Below, one piece after another: positions 1 through 9,049 of a stretch of DNA of 64,000 nt (positions are counted from its first letter, which is position 1; each line of letters begins with the position of its first letter). The notes beneath the pieces were generated by a model, which was given only the letters and a program-made list of their open reading frames with translations, searched no databases and was not told where the DNA came from. A program made the position numbers and the translations under genes. Origin of the DNA: Alteripontixanthobacter sp. Its GTDB lineage: Bacteria > Pseudomonadota > Alphaproteobacteria > Sphingomonadales > Sphingomonadaceae. The stretch spans positions 930,001 through 994,000 of the forward strand of contig JBDVPM010000008.1 of the NCBI GenBank assembly GCA_039968605.1. Reading direction: 5' to 3'.

Positions 1-1332
1 GCTGTCGATCAGGGCAATCGCCTCCAAATTCGCAGCATAAGGCAGCGGCACGTCCTCGTTGCAAACGCGCAGCACCGGCGCATCGAGATGGTCGAAGCCT
101 TCTTCCATACAGATCGCGATGATCTCCGACGCGATCGAGCAGGTCGGCCAACCTTCCTCGGCAATAACCACGCGGTTGGTCTTGGCCAAGCTGTCCAGCA
201 CCGCCTGCTTGTCGAGCGGACGCAGCGTGCGCAGGTCGATCACTTCGGCATCGATCCCCTCGCCCACCAGTTCCTCTGCCGCCTCCAGCGCCAGACCGAC
301 ACCGATGGAATAGGTTACGATGGTCACGTCGCTGCCTTCGCGCACGATCCGCGCCTTGCCGATCGGCAAAACGTGATCGTCCAGCTCGGGCAATTCGAAG
401 CTGCGGCCATAGACCAGCTCGTTTTCCAGGAAGACGACCGGATCTTCGCAGCGGATGGCGGCCTTCATCAGCCCCTTGGCATCGGAGCTGTCATAGGGCG
501 CAATCACAATCAAGCCGGGCACGCTGGCGTACCACGGGCCGTAATTTTGGCTGTGCTGCGCGCCGACCCGGCTCGCTGCGCCATTGGGGCCGCGAAACAC
601 TACCGGACAGCGCATCTGACCGCCGGACATGTAATTGGTCTTGGCCGCAGAGTTCACGATGTGATCGATCGCCTGCATCGCGAAATTGAAGGTCATGAAT
701 TCGACGATGGGGCGCAACCCGCCCATCGCCGCGCCCGTTCCGATCCCGGCAAAGCCATATTCGGTGATCGGAGTGTCGATCACGCGGTCCGGACCGAATT
801 CGTCCAGCAGACCCTGCGTGACCTTGTAGGCGCCCTGATATTCGGCGACTTCCTCGCCCATAACGAACACCCGCTCGTCGCGGCGCATTTCCTCCGCCAT
901 CCCGTCACGCAGGGCCTCGCGCACCGTAACTGTCGCCATGTTGGTGCCGTGGGGCACTTCGGGTTCGGCGGGCCGTGCCTTCGCCTGCGGCTTGGTGATC
1001 TCGGCCTTGGATGGCTCCCGGCCAACATCCTTGCCCTCGCCAGGAACATCCTCTGCCGCGGGCGGCGCTTCGATGTCGGACGCGTCTTCGTCATCGCCCG
1101 CCAGCATCGCGATCACCGTTCCGACTGCGACGTTCTCCGTGCCTTCTGCGACCAGTAGCTTGCCGATAGTCCCCTCATCGACGGCTTCGAATTCCATCGT
1201 CGCCTTGTCGGTCTCGATCTCGGCGAGGATATCGCCGGAGGATACTTCGTCGCCTTCCTTCACCAGCCATTTGGCAAGAGTTCCCTCCTCCATGGTGGGC
1301 GAAAGCGCAGGCATTTTAAGTTCGATAGCCAT
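1..1332 (-). CDS. pdhB: Pyruvate dehydrogenase E1 component subunit beta with N-terminal lipoyl domain (partial at window edge)
   Basis: Beta subunit of the thiamine-dependent E1 of the pyruvate dehydrogenase complex, which decarboxylates pyruvate and passes the acetyl group to a lipoyl arm. The frame is open from the ATG at 1332 to the left edge, so the C-terminus is missing. Residues 1-80 form a biotinyl/lipoyl domain with the lipoylation lysine in ETDKATME (Lys43), followed by an Ala/Pro/Glu-rich linker and a transketolase-like pyrimidine-binding domain from about residue 130 ([13 protein letters not shown], then the beta-subunit core). Lipoyl fusion to E1-beta is known from alphaproteobacteria. 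The start lies 3 nt after the pdhA stop, so the two genes form an operon; pdhC would be expected further left. Confidence 0.95.
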   Translation of the reverse strand, partial: MAIELKMPALSPTMEEGTLAKWLVKEGDEVSSGDILAEIETDKATMEFEAVDEGTIGKLLVAEGTENVAVGTVIAMLAGDDEDASDIEAPPAAEDVPGEGKDVGREPSKAEITKPQAKARPAEPEVPHGTNMATVTVREALRDGMAEEMRRDERVFVMGEEVAEYQGAYKVTQGLLDEFGPDRVIDTPITEYGFAGIGTGAAMGGLRPIVEFMTFNFAMQAIDHIVNSAAKTNYMSGGQMRCPVVFRGPNGAASRVGAQHSQNYGPWYASVPGLIVIAPYDSSDAKGLMKAAIRCEDPVVFLENELVYGRSFELPELDDHVLPIGKARIVREGSDVTIVTYSIGVGLALEAAEELVGEGIDAEVIDLRTLRPLDKQAVLDSLAKTNRVVIAEEGWPTCSIASEIIAICMEEGFDHLDAPVLRVCNEDVPLPYAANLEAIALIDS

Positions 1333-1335
1333 CGC

Positions 1336-2451
1336 TCAATACTCCTCCACCAGGACATCGGTGTAGAGTTCCGACGGATCGGGTTCGGGCGAGCTTTCGG
1401 CAAAGTCGGCGGCCTGAGAAACCCGCGCGCGGATTTCCTTGTCGATGGCTTTCAGCTCATCCTCGGCGGCGCCAGCCTCGATCAGCTCTTTCTTGAGCCG
1501 TTCGATAGGATCCTTGTGATCGCGCACATCCTGCACTTCCTCACGCGTGCGGTACTTCGCAGGGTCGGACATGGAATGACCGCGATAGCGATAGGTGTTG
1601 AGCTCCATCAGCACCGGCCCGTTGCCCTCGCGCACATATTTATAGGCGATCTCGGCAGATTGGCGCACGGCCAGCACGTCCATCCCGTCGACATCCATGC
1701 CGGGGATCTGGAAAGCGGTGCCGCGGCGGTAGAATTCGGTTTCGGCACTGGACCGCTTCACCGCGGTGCCCATCGCATAGCCGTTGTTCTCGATCACGAA
1801 CACGATTGGCAGCTTCCACAGCGAGGCCATGTTGAACGTCTCGTACACCTGCCCCTGATTGGCAGCGCCATCGCCGAAATAGGCGAGGCAGAGGCCGCCA
1901 TCCTTGCGGTATTTATGTGCCAGCGCCAACCCGCCGCCCAGCGCAACCTGCGCGCCCACGATACCGTGACCGCCATAGAATTTATGCTCGGTGCTGAACA
2001 TGTGCATCGAGCCGCCCTTGCCCTTGGAAATGCCGGCCTGGCGTCCGGTAAGCTCCGCCATGATGACGTTCGGATCGATGCCGTAGGCGAGCATGTGACC
2101 GTGATCGCGGTAACCGGTGATCACGCTGTCCTTGTCATTATCGAGCGCCGATTGCAGCCCGATGGCGACTGCTTCCTGCCCGATATACAAATGACAGAAA
2201 CCGCCGATCAGGCCGAGACCATACAGCTGGCCTGCCCGTTCCTCGAACCGGCGGATGAGCAGCATCTGCTTGTAGAAGGCGAGCTTCTCATCCTCGCCTG
2301 CATCGTATCGGCCTTGCTCTTCCAGGGCTTGCTGCAGGCTGCGCAGCGCAAAATCCTCGTCGCCTGCCTTCGCGGCAGCGGCAGCGGATTTCCCTTTTGC
2401 AGATGGCTTGTTCGATTTTGCGGCAGTTTTTTTCGCAGCGGCTTTGGCCAA
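1336..2451 (-). CDS. pdhA: Pyruvate dehydrogenase E1 component subunit alpha
   Basis: Alpha subunit of pyruvate dehydrogenase E1, carrying the thiamine pyrophosphate motif GDGAANQGQVYE followed by VFVIENN, and the phosphorylation-loop-like YRYRGHSMSDP stretch. I place the start at the TTG at 2451 (371 residues): it is preceded by GGAG at 7 nt, whereas the longer frame up to 2532 adds an unconvincing N-terminus and has no better start. The first 35 residues are rich in Lys and Ala (AKAAAKKTAAKSNKPSAKGK), a low-complexity extension before the conserved core that begins near LAFYKQMLLIRRFEERAGQLY. First gene of the pdhA-pdhB pair. Confidence 0.95.
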   Translation of the reverse strand: MAKAAAKKTAAKSNKPSAKGKSAAAAAKAGDEDFALRSLQQALEEQGRYDAGEDEKLAFYKQMLLIRRFEERAGQLYGLGLIGGFCHLYIGQEAVAIGLQSALDNDKDSVITGYRDHGHMLAYGIDPNVIMAELTGRQAGISKGKGGSMHMFSTEHKFYGGHGIVGAQVALGGGLALAHKYRKDGGLCLAYFGDGAANQGQVYETFNMASLWKLPIVFVIENNGYAMGTAVKRSSAETEFYRRGTAFQIPGMDVDGMDVLAVRQSAEIAYKYVREGNGPVLMELNTYRYRGHSMSDPAKYRTREEVQDVRDHKDPIERLKKELIEAGAAEDELKAIDKEIRARVSQAADFAESSPEPDPSELYTDVLVEEY

Positions 2452-2560
2452 GGTGTGGCTCCATTCACGGGGAGGAGAAGGGAGTGTCGCTATGGGGCAA
2501 GTTATATCGCCGCGCAACGCCCCGGCGCACAAATCGCGCTTGGGCAGATGATAGCCCCGA

Positions 2561-2884
2561 TCAATCGTCCAGAGTCAGCACGATCTCGTCAGGATGCACG
2601 ACATTGTAATTGCGGCGGAGCAATTCGCCCACCAGGTCCGGATCGGCATGGTCGGGATGAAGCAGGGCGTTGAGGTTTTCCAGCCGCGCCTTCTCGTCCC
2701 GCAGCGCCGCGATCTGTGCGGTGCGCTGTTCCAGCAGCTGAAGGTTCTCCCCCCAGGCGAGCACACCCCACGGCCCGGCAATCGCCAATCCGCCGAGCAG
2801 CAGCAACGCACCCAGGGCCAGGCCTTGCGAGCCATGTGCGCCTTTCAGCCGTGATTTGAGTCCCCGCGGTGTCACGATTGTCAC
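2561..2884 (-). CDS. ftsB: FtsB/DivIC-type septum formation initiator family protein
   Basis: Small bitopic division protein. It has one N-terminal membrane segment (GLALGALLLLGGLAIAGPWG), a short coiled coil (NLQLLEQRTAQIAALRDEKARLENLNALL) and a C-terminal motif DPDLVGELLRRNYNVVHPDEIVL typical of this family in alphaproteobacteria. FtsB bridges FtsL and FtsQ in the periplasm. No in-frame ATG exists; I chose the GTG at 2884 (107 residues, close to family length), but TTG at 2935 or GTG at 2875 are possible. It lies upstream of pdhA in the same direction with a gap of about 110 nt, and is divergent from hppD. Confidence 0.85.
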   Translation of the reverse strand: MTIVTPRGLKSRLKGAHGSQGLALGALLLLGGLAIAGPWGVLAWGENLQLLEQRTAQIAALRDEKARLENLNALLHPDHADPDLVGELLRRNYNVVHPDEIVLTLDD

Positions 2885-3004
2885 AGAATCACAGTTAACC
2901 TTGCGGTTCAAGCAAATTGTGTTCGGATTCAACAAGAACGCGGCGAATGGAAACGCTAGCTCCGTCCGGCAGGCACACGGACCGCGCCCCTGCCCCTTGT
3001 TTCA

Positions 3005-3054
3005 TTGACGAAACCTCGCAAATCCGCTAACTAGTTTCTATTGTAACCAATTAG
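3005..3054 (+). promoter_or_regulatory. Putative hppD promoter with an overlapping inverted repeat
   Basis: TTGACG at 3005-3010 is followed after 17 nt by TAACTA at 3028-3033, a plausible sigma-70 promoter. Overlapping the -10 is an imperfect inverted repeat with 10-nt arms, CTAACTAGTT (3027-3036) and AACCAATTAG (3045-3054), 8 of 10 positions complementary with an 8-nt spacer. The left arm itself contains the palindrome AACTAGTT. The position suits a repressor operator, perhaps for a MarR- or Lrp-type regulator of tyrosine catabolism; no such regulator gene is in the window. Confidence 0.4.
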
Positions 3055-3072
3055 CGTCAACAGGATCCCCCT

Positions 3073-4184
<1,112 letters not shown>

Positions 4185-4188
<4 letters not shown>

Positions 4189-4763
4189 GCGCGCAAGCCC
4201 AAAAGCACCCCATCGCCCTCGGCGGCGTTCACCACGCGGCCTATCGCTGCAAGGATGCCAAGGAAACGGTCGAATGGTACCGCGAGGTGCTGGGTATGGA
4301 TTATACCAGCGCCTTCAGCGAAGACCACGTTCCCTCCACCGGCGAATACGATCCTTATATGCACGTGTTCCTGGATGCGGGGAACGGCAATATCCTGGCG
4401 TTTTTCGAGCTGCCCAACCAGAAGGATATGGGCCGTGACGAGAACACGCCAGCCTGGGTCCAGCACCTCGCCTTTCGCGTCGGATCAGAAGAAGAGCTGC
4501 TCGCGGCGAAGGATCACATCGAGGGACTGGGGATCGATGTTCTTGGGCCGACCCATCACGGAATCTTCAAATCGATCTATTTCTTCGATCCCAATGGCCA
4601 CCGGGTGGAGCTGGCCGCCGATATCGGCACCGACGAGCAATATGCCGAACTGAAGCGCGTCGCCTTGCCGATGCTGGACGAATGGAGCGAAACCAAGAAG
4701 GCTCCGCGCCATGCCGATTGGCTGCATGACGTTGCACGCAAGGAAAACGCCGCTAAAGCCTGA
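4185..4763 (+). CDS. VOC (glyoxalase/dioxygenase) family protein coupled to hppD
   Basis: A 192-residue single-unit vicinal oxygen chelate protein: [28 protein letters not shown] opens the first beta-alpha-beta unit, [26 protein letters not shown] the second, and [18 protein letters not shown] closes the metal site. Likely ligands are the His in GVHHAAY, the His in VQHLAF and the Glu in HRVELA. The overlap with hppD suggests a role in aromatic amino-acid breakdown, but the substrate cannot be read from the sequence. Family membership is certain; function is not. Confidence 0.85.
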
Positions 4764-4825
4764 TCCCGCGCCGTTTCGGAACCACGAACCGCGCGTTTCG
4801 TTAAGTGCGAAAACCGGGGGAATTC

Positions 4826-5779
4826 ATGCAATCCGATCCATCCGCCGCTTCTGGCGATAATGTAGCAATGACCGAAGCGGGCCGCGTCGCGGATCCGTCT
4901 GCCAATCCTATCGTGACAGTGCAAAACCAGCTGGCCGACATGGCCGACGGGTTCATTCGCGCATTGCCCAATATCGCCATCGCAATCGTGATCCTGATTG
5001 TCACGTGGATCATCGCGAAATTCGGGGTGAAGATCGCCGACAGGCTGATCGGCAAGACCGAAATGCGCCCCAGCCTCAAGGCCTTGGTGGATACGCTGGT
5101 CAAGCTGACGATCTGGCTGATCGGACTGATGGTCGCGCTGGTCGTGCTGATGCCCGGCCTCACCCCGGCCAGCCTGATTGCCGGGCTCGGGATTGGGGCG
5201 GTCGCAATCGGGTTTGCATTTCAGGACATATTCGAAAATTTCCTGGCAGGGGTGCTGATCATGCTGCGCGAGAAAATGCGTATCGGCGACGTGATCGAAT
5301 GCGAAGGCATTACCGGCAAGGTGGAACACATTACCCTTCGCGAGACGCATGTTCGCAAACTCTCGGGCGAAGTTACGCTGGTGCCCAACTCCATGCTGTT
5401 CAAGAACCCGGTCGAGATCCTCACCGATGATGGCCAGCGCCGCCATGAAGTCGTCGCCGGCGTTTCATACGATACCGATCTGGACGAGGCCGCCAAGGTC
5501 ATCCGTGCGGCCGTGGAAAGCGTGGACGAGGTCATCAAGGATAAGGGTATCGATGTGTTTGCGCAGGAATTCAATTCCAGCTCGGTCGATTTCAATGTGC
5601 GCTGGTGGGCCGGGTCCACTCCGCGCAACATGTGGGAAAGCAAGGACAAGGTGGTGCGCGCCATCAAACGCGGGCTGGATGATGCCGGTATCGAGATACC
5701 GTTCCCCTATGTCACCCACACCTTCAAGGAACGTGTACCGCTGGGCAATGAACCGGGCGAAACGGTCGGCGATAGCTGA
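4826..5779 (+). CDS. mscS: MscS family small-conductance mechanosensitive ion channel
   Basis: Inner-membrane channel that opens under membrane tension to relieve hypo-osmotic stress. From the ATG at 4826 (preceded by GGGGG; a GTG at 4805 is the alternative) it has 317 residues. Three membrane segments are visible: FIRALPNIAIAIVILIVTWII, LVKLTIWLIGLMVALVVLM and the pore-lining helix LIAGLGIGAVAIGFAFQDIFENFLAGVLIM, the last with the Gly/Ala-rich packing and the AFQDIFENFLAG signature of the family. The cytoplasmic beta domain follows (IGDVIECEGITGKVEHITLRETHVR, LVPNSMLFKNPV). An overlong N-terminal polar stretch precedes the first helix. Confidence 0.93.
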   Translation: MQSDPSAASGDNVAMTEAGRVADPSANPIVTVQNQLADMADGFIRALPNIAIAIVILIVTWIIAKFGVKIADRLIGKTEMRPSLKALVDTLVKLTIWLIGLMVALVVLMPGLTPASLIAGLGIGAVAIGFAFQDIFENFLAGVLIMLREKMRIGDVIECEGITGKVEHITLRETHVRKLSGEVTLVPNSMLFKNPVEILTDDGQRRHEVVAGVSYDTDLDEAAKVIRAAVESVDEVIKDKGIDVFAQEFNSSSVDFNVRWWAGSTPRNMWESKDKVVRAIKRGLDDAGIEIPFPYVTHTFKERVPLGNEPGETVGDS

Positions 5780-5782
5780 CCC

Positions 5783-5803
5783 CCCAGCGATGAATCGCTA
5801 GGG
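5783..5803 (+). promoter_or_regulatory. Hairpin covering the likely ribosome-binding site of the MFS gene
   Basis: CCC AGCGAT GA ATCGCT A GGG forms a 9-bp stem with one bulged A, directly between the mscS stop and the MFS start at 5812. The AGGG at 5800-5803, the only Shine-Dalgarno-like sequence at a useful distance, sits in the 3' arm. There is no T-run, so it is not a typical terminator. Confidence 0.4.
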
Positions 5804-5811
5804 CGAACCCA

Positions 5812-7050
5812 ATGGCTGCGCCCTCCCCACCGCTCCCCCGCGACGCGCCTTCGCGGCTGACCCGGCGGCAGGAATTCCTGCTTGCCGCAGCAGGTGCGGT
5901 GATCGTCGCCAACGCCTATTACATCCATCCGATCATCGCCGAAGTCGCGCGCGGTTTCGGGGTGGGCGAAGCGCGTATCGGACTGGTGCCCGCGCTCAAC
6001 CAGCTCGCTTTGGCGCTAGGCGTGCTGGTGCTGCTCCCGCTCGGAGACCGGATCAGCAATCGCCGCCTGTTGATCGCCAGCGCGGTTATGCAGACGGCCG
6101 CCATGCTGGTTATGGCATTGGCCGACGGGTTCTGGCTGTTCACCGCCGGATCGACATTGCTCGGATTTTTTACAATCGGGCCGTATCTATTGCCTGCCTA
6201 TGCCTCCAAGCGGGTGAGCGCAGACCGGCTCGGCCAGGTAACCGCTACGCTCACCGTCGGCACGATCGTGGGTATATTGGTTGCCCGAATCGCGGCGGGT
6301 GTGATCGCGCGCTATCTCGAATGGGAACATGTCTATTGGCTGGGCGCTGGGTTGATGGTGGCGGTCACGCTGGCGCTGCCGCTGGTGATGGAGGGGCGGC
6401 GCACAGGATCCGGCGACGCGCCGCGCCAGAGCTATGGTGCATTAGTTTATTCCACACTGCCCTTGTTGCTGCGGCACCGGCAGGTTGCGCTTTCCGGACT
6501 GATCCAGGCGCTGAATTTCGGGATTTTCCTGTCGGTCTGGCTCGGGCTGGGGTTTCATTTGACAAGCGGGGCGATGGGCTATGGCACCGACGTTGTCGGC
6601 TATCTGGCCGGACTCGCGATCGTTAGCATGTTCGTGACCCCCAAGCTGGGCAAATATGCCGACCGGATCGGGGCGGAGCGCGCGCGGCTGCATACCTCGG
6701 CGATACAATTCGCAGGGGTGGCGCTGCTCTATCCGCTGGGCTTCGACCTGTGGCTGCTCGTCATTCCGATTATCGTGTTGAATGCCGTCGGCCCGGCAAT
6801 CGACGTTTCTGGCCGAATGACCTCCCTTGCCCTCGCCCCCGAAATCCGCACGCGCTTGATGACCGGCTATATCGTGTTGATGTTCGCCGGTGCCGGATTG
6901 GCGAGCTGGGGCGGCACGGCGGCCTATGGCGCCGCGGGCTGGGCCGGAGTAACCGCACTTGCAGCGGTGATGTCTGCGGCCGTCGTGGCGCTTAGCTGGC
7001 TCGCAACGCGGATCGATTGGGACAAGAATGGTGCGCCCGACAGGATTTGA
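5812..7050 (+). CDS. MFS transporter, substrate unknown
   Basis: A 412-residue major facilitator protein with about 12 hydrophobic segments. The loop between helices 2 and 3 carries PLGDRISNRRLLIASAV, the MFS motif A (GxLaDrxGRRxxL) in relaxed form, and a second version, KLGKYADRIGAERARL, opens the second half. The family resembles sugar- or drug-efflux MFS proteins, but no substrate can be assigned. The last seven codons (GAPDRI and stop) lie inside the 3' end of the convergent tRNA-Arg gene, so the C-terminus is encoded by the antisense of the T arm and acceptor stem. No ribosome-binding site other than the one in the preceding hairpin. Confidence 0.88.
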   Translation: MAAPSPPLPRDAPSRLTRRQEFLLAAAGAVIVANAYYIHPIIAEVARGFGVGEARIGLVPALNQLALALGVLVLLPLGDRISNRRLLIASAVMQTAAMLVMALADGFWLFTAGSTLLGFFTIGPYLLPAYASKRVSADRLGQVTATLTVGTIVGILVARIAAGVIARYLEWEHVYWLGAGLMVAVTLALPLVMEGRRTGSGDAPRQSYGALVYSTLPLLLRHRQVALSGLIQALNFGIFLSVWLGLGFHLTSGAMGYGTDVVGYLAGLAIVSMFVTPKLGKYADRIGAERARLHTSAIQFAGVALLYPLGFDLWLLVIPIIVLNAVGPAIDVSGRMTSLALAPEIRTRLMTGYIVLMFAGAGLASWGGTAAYGAAGWAGVTALAAVMSAAVVALSWLATRIDWDKNGAPDRI

Positions 7051-7105
7051 ACCTGTGGCCCCCAGATTAGGAATCTGGTGCTCTATCCAACTGAGCTACG
7101 GGCGC
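7029..7105 (-). tRNA. tRNA-Arg (anticodon CCT)
   Basis: Full cloverleaf on the minus strand. The acceptor stem GCGCCCG pairs with CGGGCGC; the D arm contains AGCTCAGTTGGATAGAGC; the anticodon stem CCAGA/TCTGG encloses the loop TTCCTAA with anticodon CCT; the T arm contains GGTTCAAATCC. The CCA end is encoded (7029-7031). It reads AGG codons. Its 3' end overlaps the MFS gene convergently by 22 nt. Confidence 0.97.
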
Positions 7106-7160
7106 TCCGCGGATCCGAATAGTAGGCGCGTTCCAAGGTTGCAATCGCGCTGACGCGCGA

Positions 7161-7260
7161 GGCCCCCAGATAGTCCTGCGCTTCGCTCCGGTCGTCTTCG
7201 CCGCTTCGCGGCTACGGTAAGGAATCTGGTGCTCTATCCAACTGAGCTACGGGCGCTCCG
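7161..7260 (-). pseudogene. Broken second copy of tRNA-Arg(CCT), split in the anticodon loop
   Basis: Bases 7220-7260 repeat the 5' half of the intact tRNA-Arg gene (acceptor 5' strand, D arm, anticodon 5' stem and part of the loop, plus flanking TCCG). Bases 7161-7171 (GGCCCCCAGAT) repeat the anticodon 3' stem and variable-loop region. The two pieces are separated by about 48 nt (7172-7219) inserted where the anticodon loop should be. The T arm and acceptor 3' strand are absent, so no functional tRNA can form. It lies directly upstream of the intact tRNA in transcriptional sense. Confidence 0.8.
7172..7219. repeat. Hairpin-rich insert within the tRNA-Arg remnant
   Basis: About 48 nt interrupt the duplicated tRNA sequence. 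The insert contains the inverted repeat GCCGC-TTC-GCGGC at about 7200-7212 and a second smaller GC-rich repeat upstream (GCGCTTCGC). It is far too short for a group I or II intron. It could be a REP-like palindromic unit or a remnant of a larger insertion; I saw no other copy of it in the window by eye. Confidence 0.45.
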
Positions 7261-7295
7261 TTCGCGCCCATATCGTCCCGCAGGCTTGCTGACAA

Positions 7296-7760
7296 TCAGT
7301 TGACTTCGTCAGGCGGTGCGACCGGCAGTGGAAGCGGGGCGACCTCGATCCCTTCATCCACCAGCGCCTTCGCCTCTTTCAAGCTGGCCTTGCCGTGGAT
7401 AGGTTTTTCGTCTTGCTCGCCATAATGCATCGCGCGCGACTGGTCGGCGAACTTGTCCCCTACCCAGGTGCTATTTTTGAGCGCTTTGTGCTGGGCCTGG
7501 GCCAGCGCCTCGACAGCCTTCGTAACCTCCGGGGGCAGCTTTCCGCCCGCCAAAGCCCTGCCCGCTCTCGGCGTCTGGTTTGCCGCCCGATTGCCTTTGA
7601 CCGGGACTGCCGGCGCCATCGGAGCCTTGTCTACCGCCAGCGAGCCGCATTGCGGACAGGCCAGCAGCCCGCGCTCTCGCTGGTCGGCATATTCGCTCGA
7701 AGAGCCGAACCACCCTTCGAAACGGTGGTCCTGGTCGCAGAAGAGATCGAAAACTATCAT
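7296..7760 (-). CDS. DUF1178 family protein
   Basis: A 154-residue protein that starts MIVFDLFCDQDHRFEGWFGSS and carries a zinc-ribbon-like half CPQCGS at about residue 38, the hallmark layout of DUF1178. The rest is a low-complexity linker followed by a charged helix (EVTKAVEALAQAQHKALKNS) and the conserved WVGDKFADQSRAMHYGE segment. Function unknown. The start ATG at 7760 lies just inside the preceding amidase gene's end (8-nt overlap or less), so it is the third gene of a grx3-amidase-DUF1178 operon; the longer frame up to 8015 is only read-through into the neighbour. Confidence 0.9.
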   Translation of the reverse strand: MIVFDLFCDQDHRFEGWFGSSSEYADQRERGLLACPQCGSLAVDKAPMAPAVPVKGNRAANQTPRAGRALAGGKLPPEVTKAVEALAQAQHKALKNSTWVGDKFADQSRAMHYGEQDEKPIHGKASLKEAKALVDEGIEVAPLPLPVAPPDEVN

Positions 7761-7767
7761 CGCGCGC

Positions 7768-8607
7768 TCACTTGGCGATCCGGCGGCGATTGGCAAGGCT
7801 GGGTAGCTGGCGGCGAACCGAGGCAGTCCGTTCGGGATCGATGGTAGCGAAGCCCAGTGCAGGCTTCTCGCCCCCCAGATCGAGCAGGGTTTCACCCCAC
7901 GGATCGACCACCAATGAGTGTCCGTAAGTCGTGCGCCCGTCCTCGTGCCGGCCCACTTGAGCCGCTGCCACGACATAGGCGCTGGCCTCGATCGCGCGGG
8001 CGCGCTGGAGCACATGCCAATGCGCCTTGCCGGTGGGCGCGGTGAATGCCGCCGGGATAGCGATCACGTCGCAGCCCGCCTTGCCCAGCGCATCGAAAAT
8101 GGCCGGAAAGCGGATGTCGTAGCAGATCGTCAGCCCCAGCCTGCCGGCCGGAGTTTCCACGGTGACCACCTCGTCCCCGGGCCGATAGGCATTCGATTCG
8201 CGCCAGCTTTCGCCATCTGCCAGATCGACGTCGAACATGTGTAGCTTGTCGTATCGCGCGGCGATTTCGCCCTTGTCGTCGATCACGAAAGCGCGGTTGG
8301 CCCAGCGGCCTTCGTTCTGGCCTCCGCCGCCGCCAGGGCCAGCCTCCACAGCGAGCGACCCGATTGCGACCCAGATTCCGTGCGCCCGCGCCGCGTCGCG
8401 CACTCCGGCCAGCACCGGATCGTCCTGCTCGGGGTGAATATTACCGGCCGCACGGCTGCGCTGCTGATCGAGGAGCCCGCTCATTTCCGGGGTGAACAGC
8501 ATGGCAGCGCCGCCAGCTGCCGCTTGACCGATCGCATCGCGCAGGACGCCCAGGTTGGCGGCCGGGTCGGTCCCCGACTGCATTTGCAGAATGGCGATTT
8601 TAATCAT
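7768..8607 (-). CDS. Carbon-nitrogen hydrolase (nitrilase superfamily, Nit/omega-amidase type)
   Basis: A 279-residue enzyme with the Glu-Lys-Cys catalytic triad of the nitrilase superfamily: Glu in LFTPEMSGLL, Lys in ARYDKLHMFDVDL and Cys in LTICYDIRFPAIF. The KLHMFDV and CYDIRFPE-like motifs point to the Nit1/Nit2 branch, whose members deamidate damaged glutathione or omega-amides. It follows the glutaredoxin gene with a 1-nt overlap (TGATG), which fits a glutathione-linked repair role; the exact substrate is inference. Confidence 0.9.
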   Translation of the reverse strand: MIKIAILQMQSGTDPAANLGVLRDAIGQAAAGGAAMLFTPEMSGLLDQQRSRAAGNIHPEQDDPVLAGVRDAARAHGIWVAIGSLAVEAGPGGGGGQNEGRWANRAFVIDDKGEIAARYDKLHMFDVDLADGESWRESNAYRPGDEVVTVETPAGRLGLTICYDIRFPAIFDALGKAGCDVIAIPAAFTAPTGKAHWHVLQRARAIEASAYVVAAAQVGRHEDGRTTYGHSLVVDPWGETLLDLGGEKPALGFATIDPERTASVRRQLPSLANRRRIAK

Positions 8608-8882
8608 CAGCCGCCGAGCAGCGCGTCCAGCTTGCCTTCACGCTCCAGCGAGGCGAGTTCGTCCGATCCACCGACATGGGTTTCACCTATGAAAATCTGC
8701 GGCACGGTGCGGGCATTGGGCGCGCGCTCTCGCATCTCGTCCTGTTTGGGCCCGCCCATCGTGATATCGTGTTCATTATAGTCGGCGCCCTTTTCATCGA
8801 GCAGCCGCTTGGCCCGCGCGCAATATCCGCAGCCGAACTTGGTGTAGATGTCGATGGTTGGAGTGGTAGCTGCTTCGGTCAT
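8607..8882 (-). CDS. grxC: Glutaredoxin 3
   Basis: A 91-residue thioredoxin-fold protein with the dithiol active site CGYC (FGCGYCARAKRLLDEKG), the cis-Pro loop TVPQIFIGE and the glutathione-binding GGSDEL. It reduces disulfides using glutathione in the cytosol. First gene of the operon with the nitrilase-family amidase and the DUF1178 gene, and divergent from hsp20. Confidence 0.96.
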   Translation of the reverse strand: MTEAATTPTIDIYTKFGCGYCARAKRLLDEKGADYNEHDITMGGPKQDEMRERAPNARTVPQIFIGETHVGGSDELASLEREGKLDALLGG

Positions 8883-8913
8883 TTTTATCCCGTCGTTTCA
8901 ATGGGCCGCAGGT

Positions 8914-8944
8914 CTTGAAACCCGCCCGCGATGCCTTATTTTCA
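8914..8944 (+). promoter_or_regulatory. Predicted heat-shock (RpoH, sigma-32) promoter of hsp20
   Basis: CTTG at 8914-8917 (within CTTGAAA), a 17-nt spacer, then CTTATTT at 8935-8941. This matches the alphaproteobacterial heat-shock consensus CTTG-N17/18-CYTATNTNNG at all positions except the final G. It lies about 105 nt ahead of the hsp20 start, whose product is a classic member of the heat-shock regulon. Confidence 0.7.
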
Positions 8945-9049
8945 GTTCATGCCAACCGTGCGCCTGTTCGGGCATGATTGGCAAGCATCGGGTGCCGGAT
9001 AATCCGGGCCCTTCACTGTTGTAAATCGCTCAAAGGAGGATTTGTTTCG

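Noticed and set aside
7172-7219. Group I or II intron in the tRNA-Arg remnant
   Set aside because: The insert is about 48 nt, far below the size of a self-splicing intron, and the T arm and acceptor 3' strand of the host copy are missing, so no spliced tRNA could result.
7768-8015. N-terminal extension of the DUF1178 gene up to 8015
   Set aside because: The extra 85 codons overlap the amidase gene in another frame and precede the conserved MIVFDLFC start.
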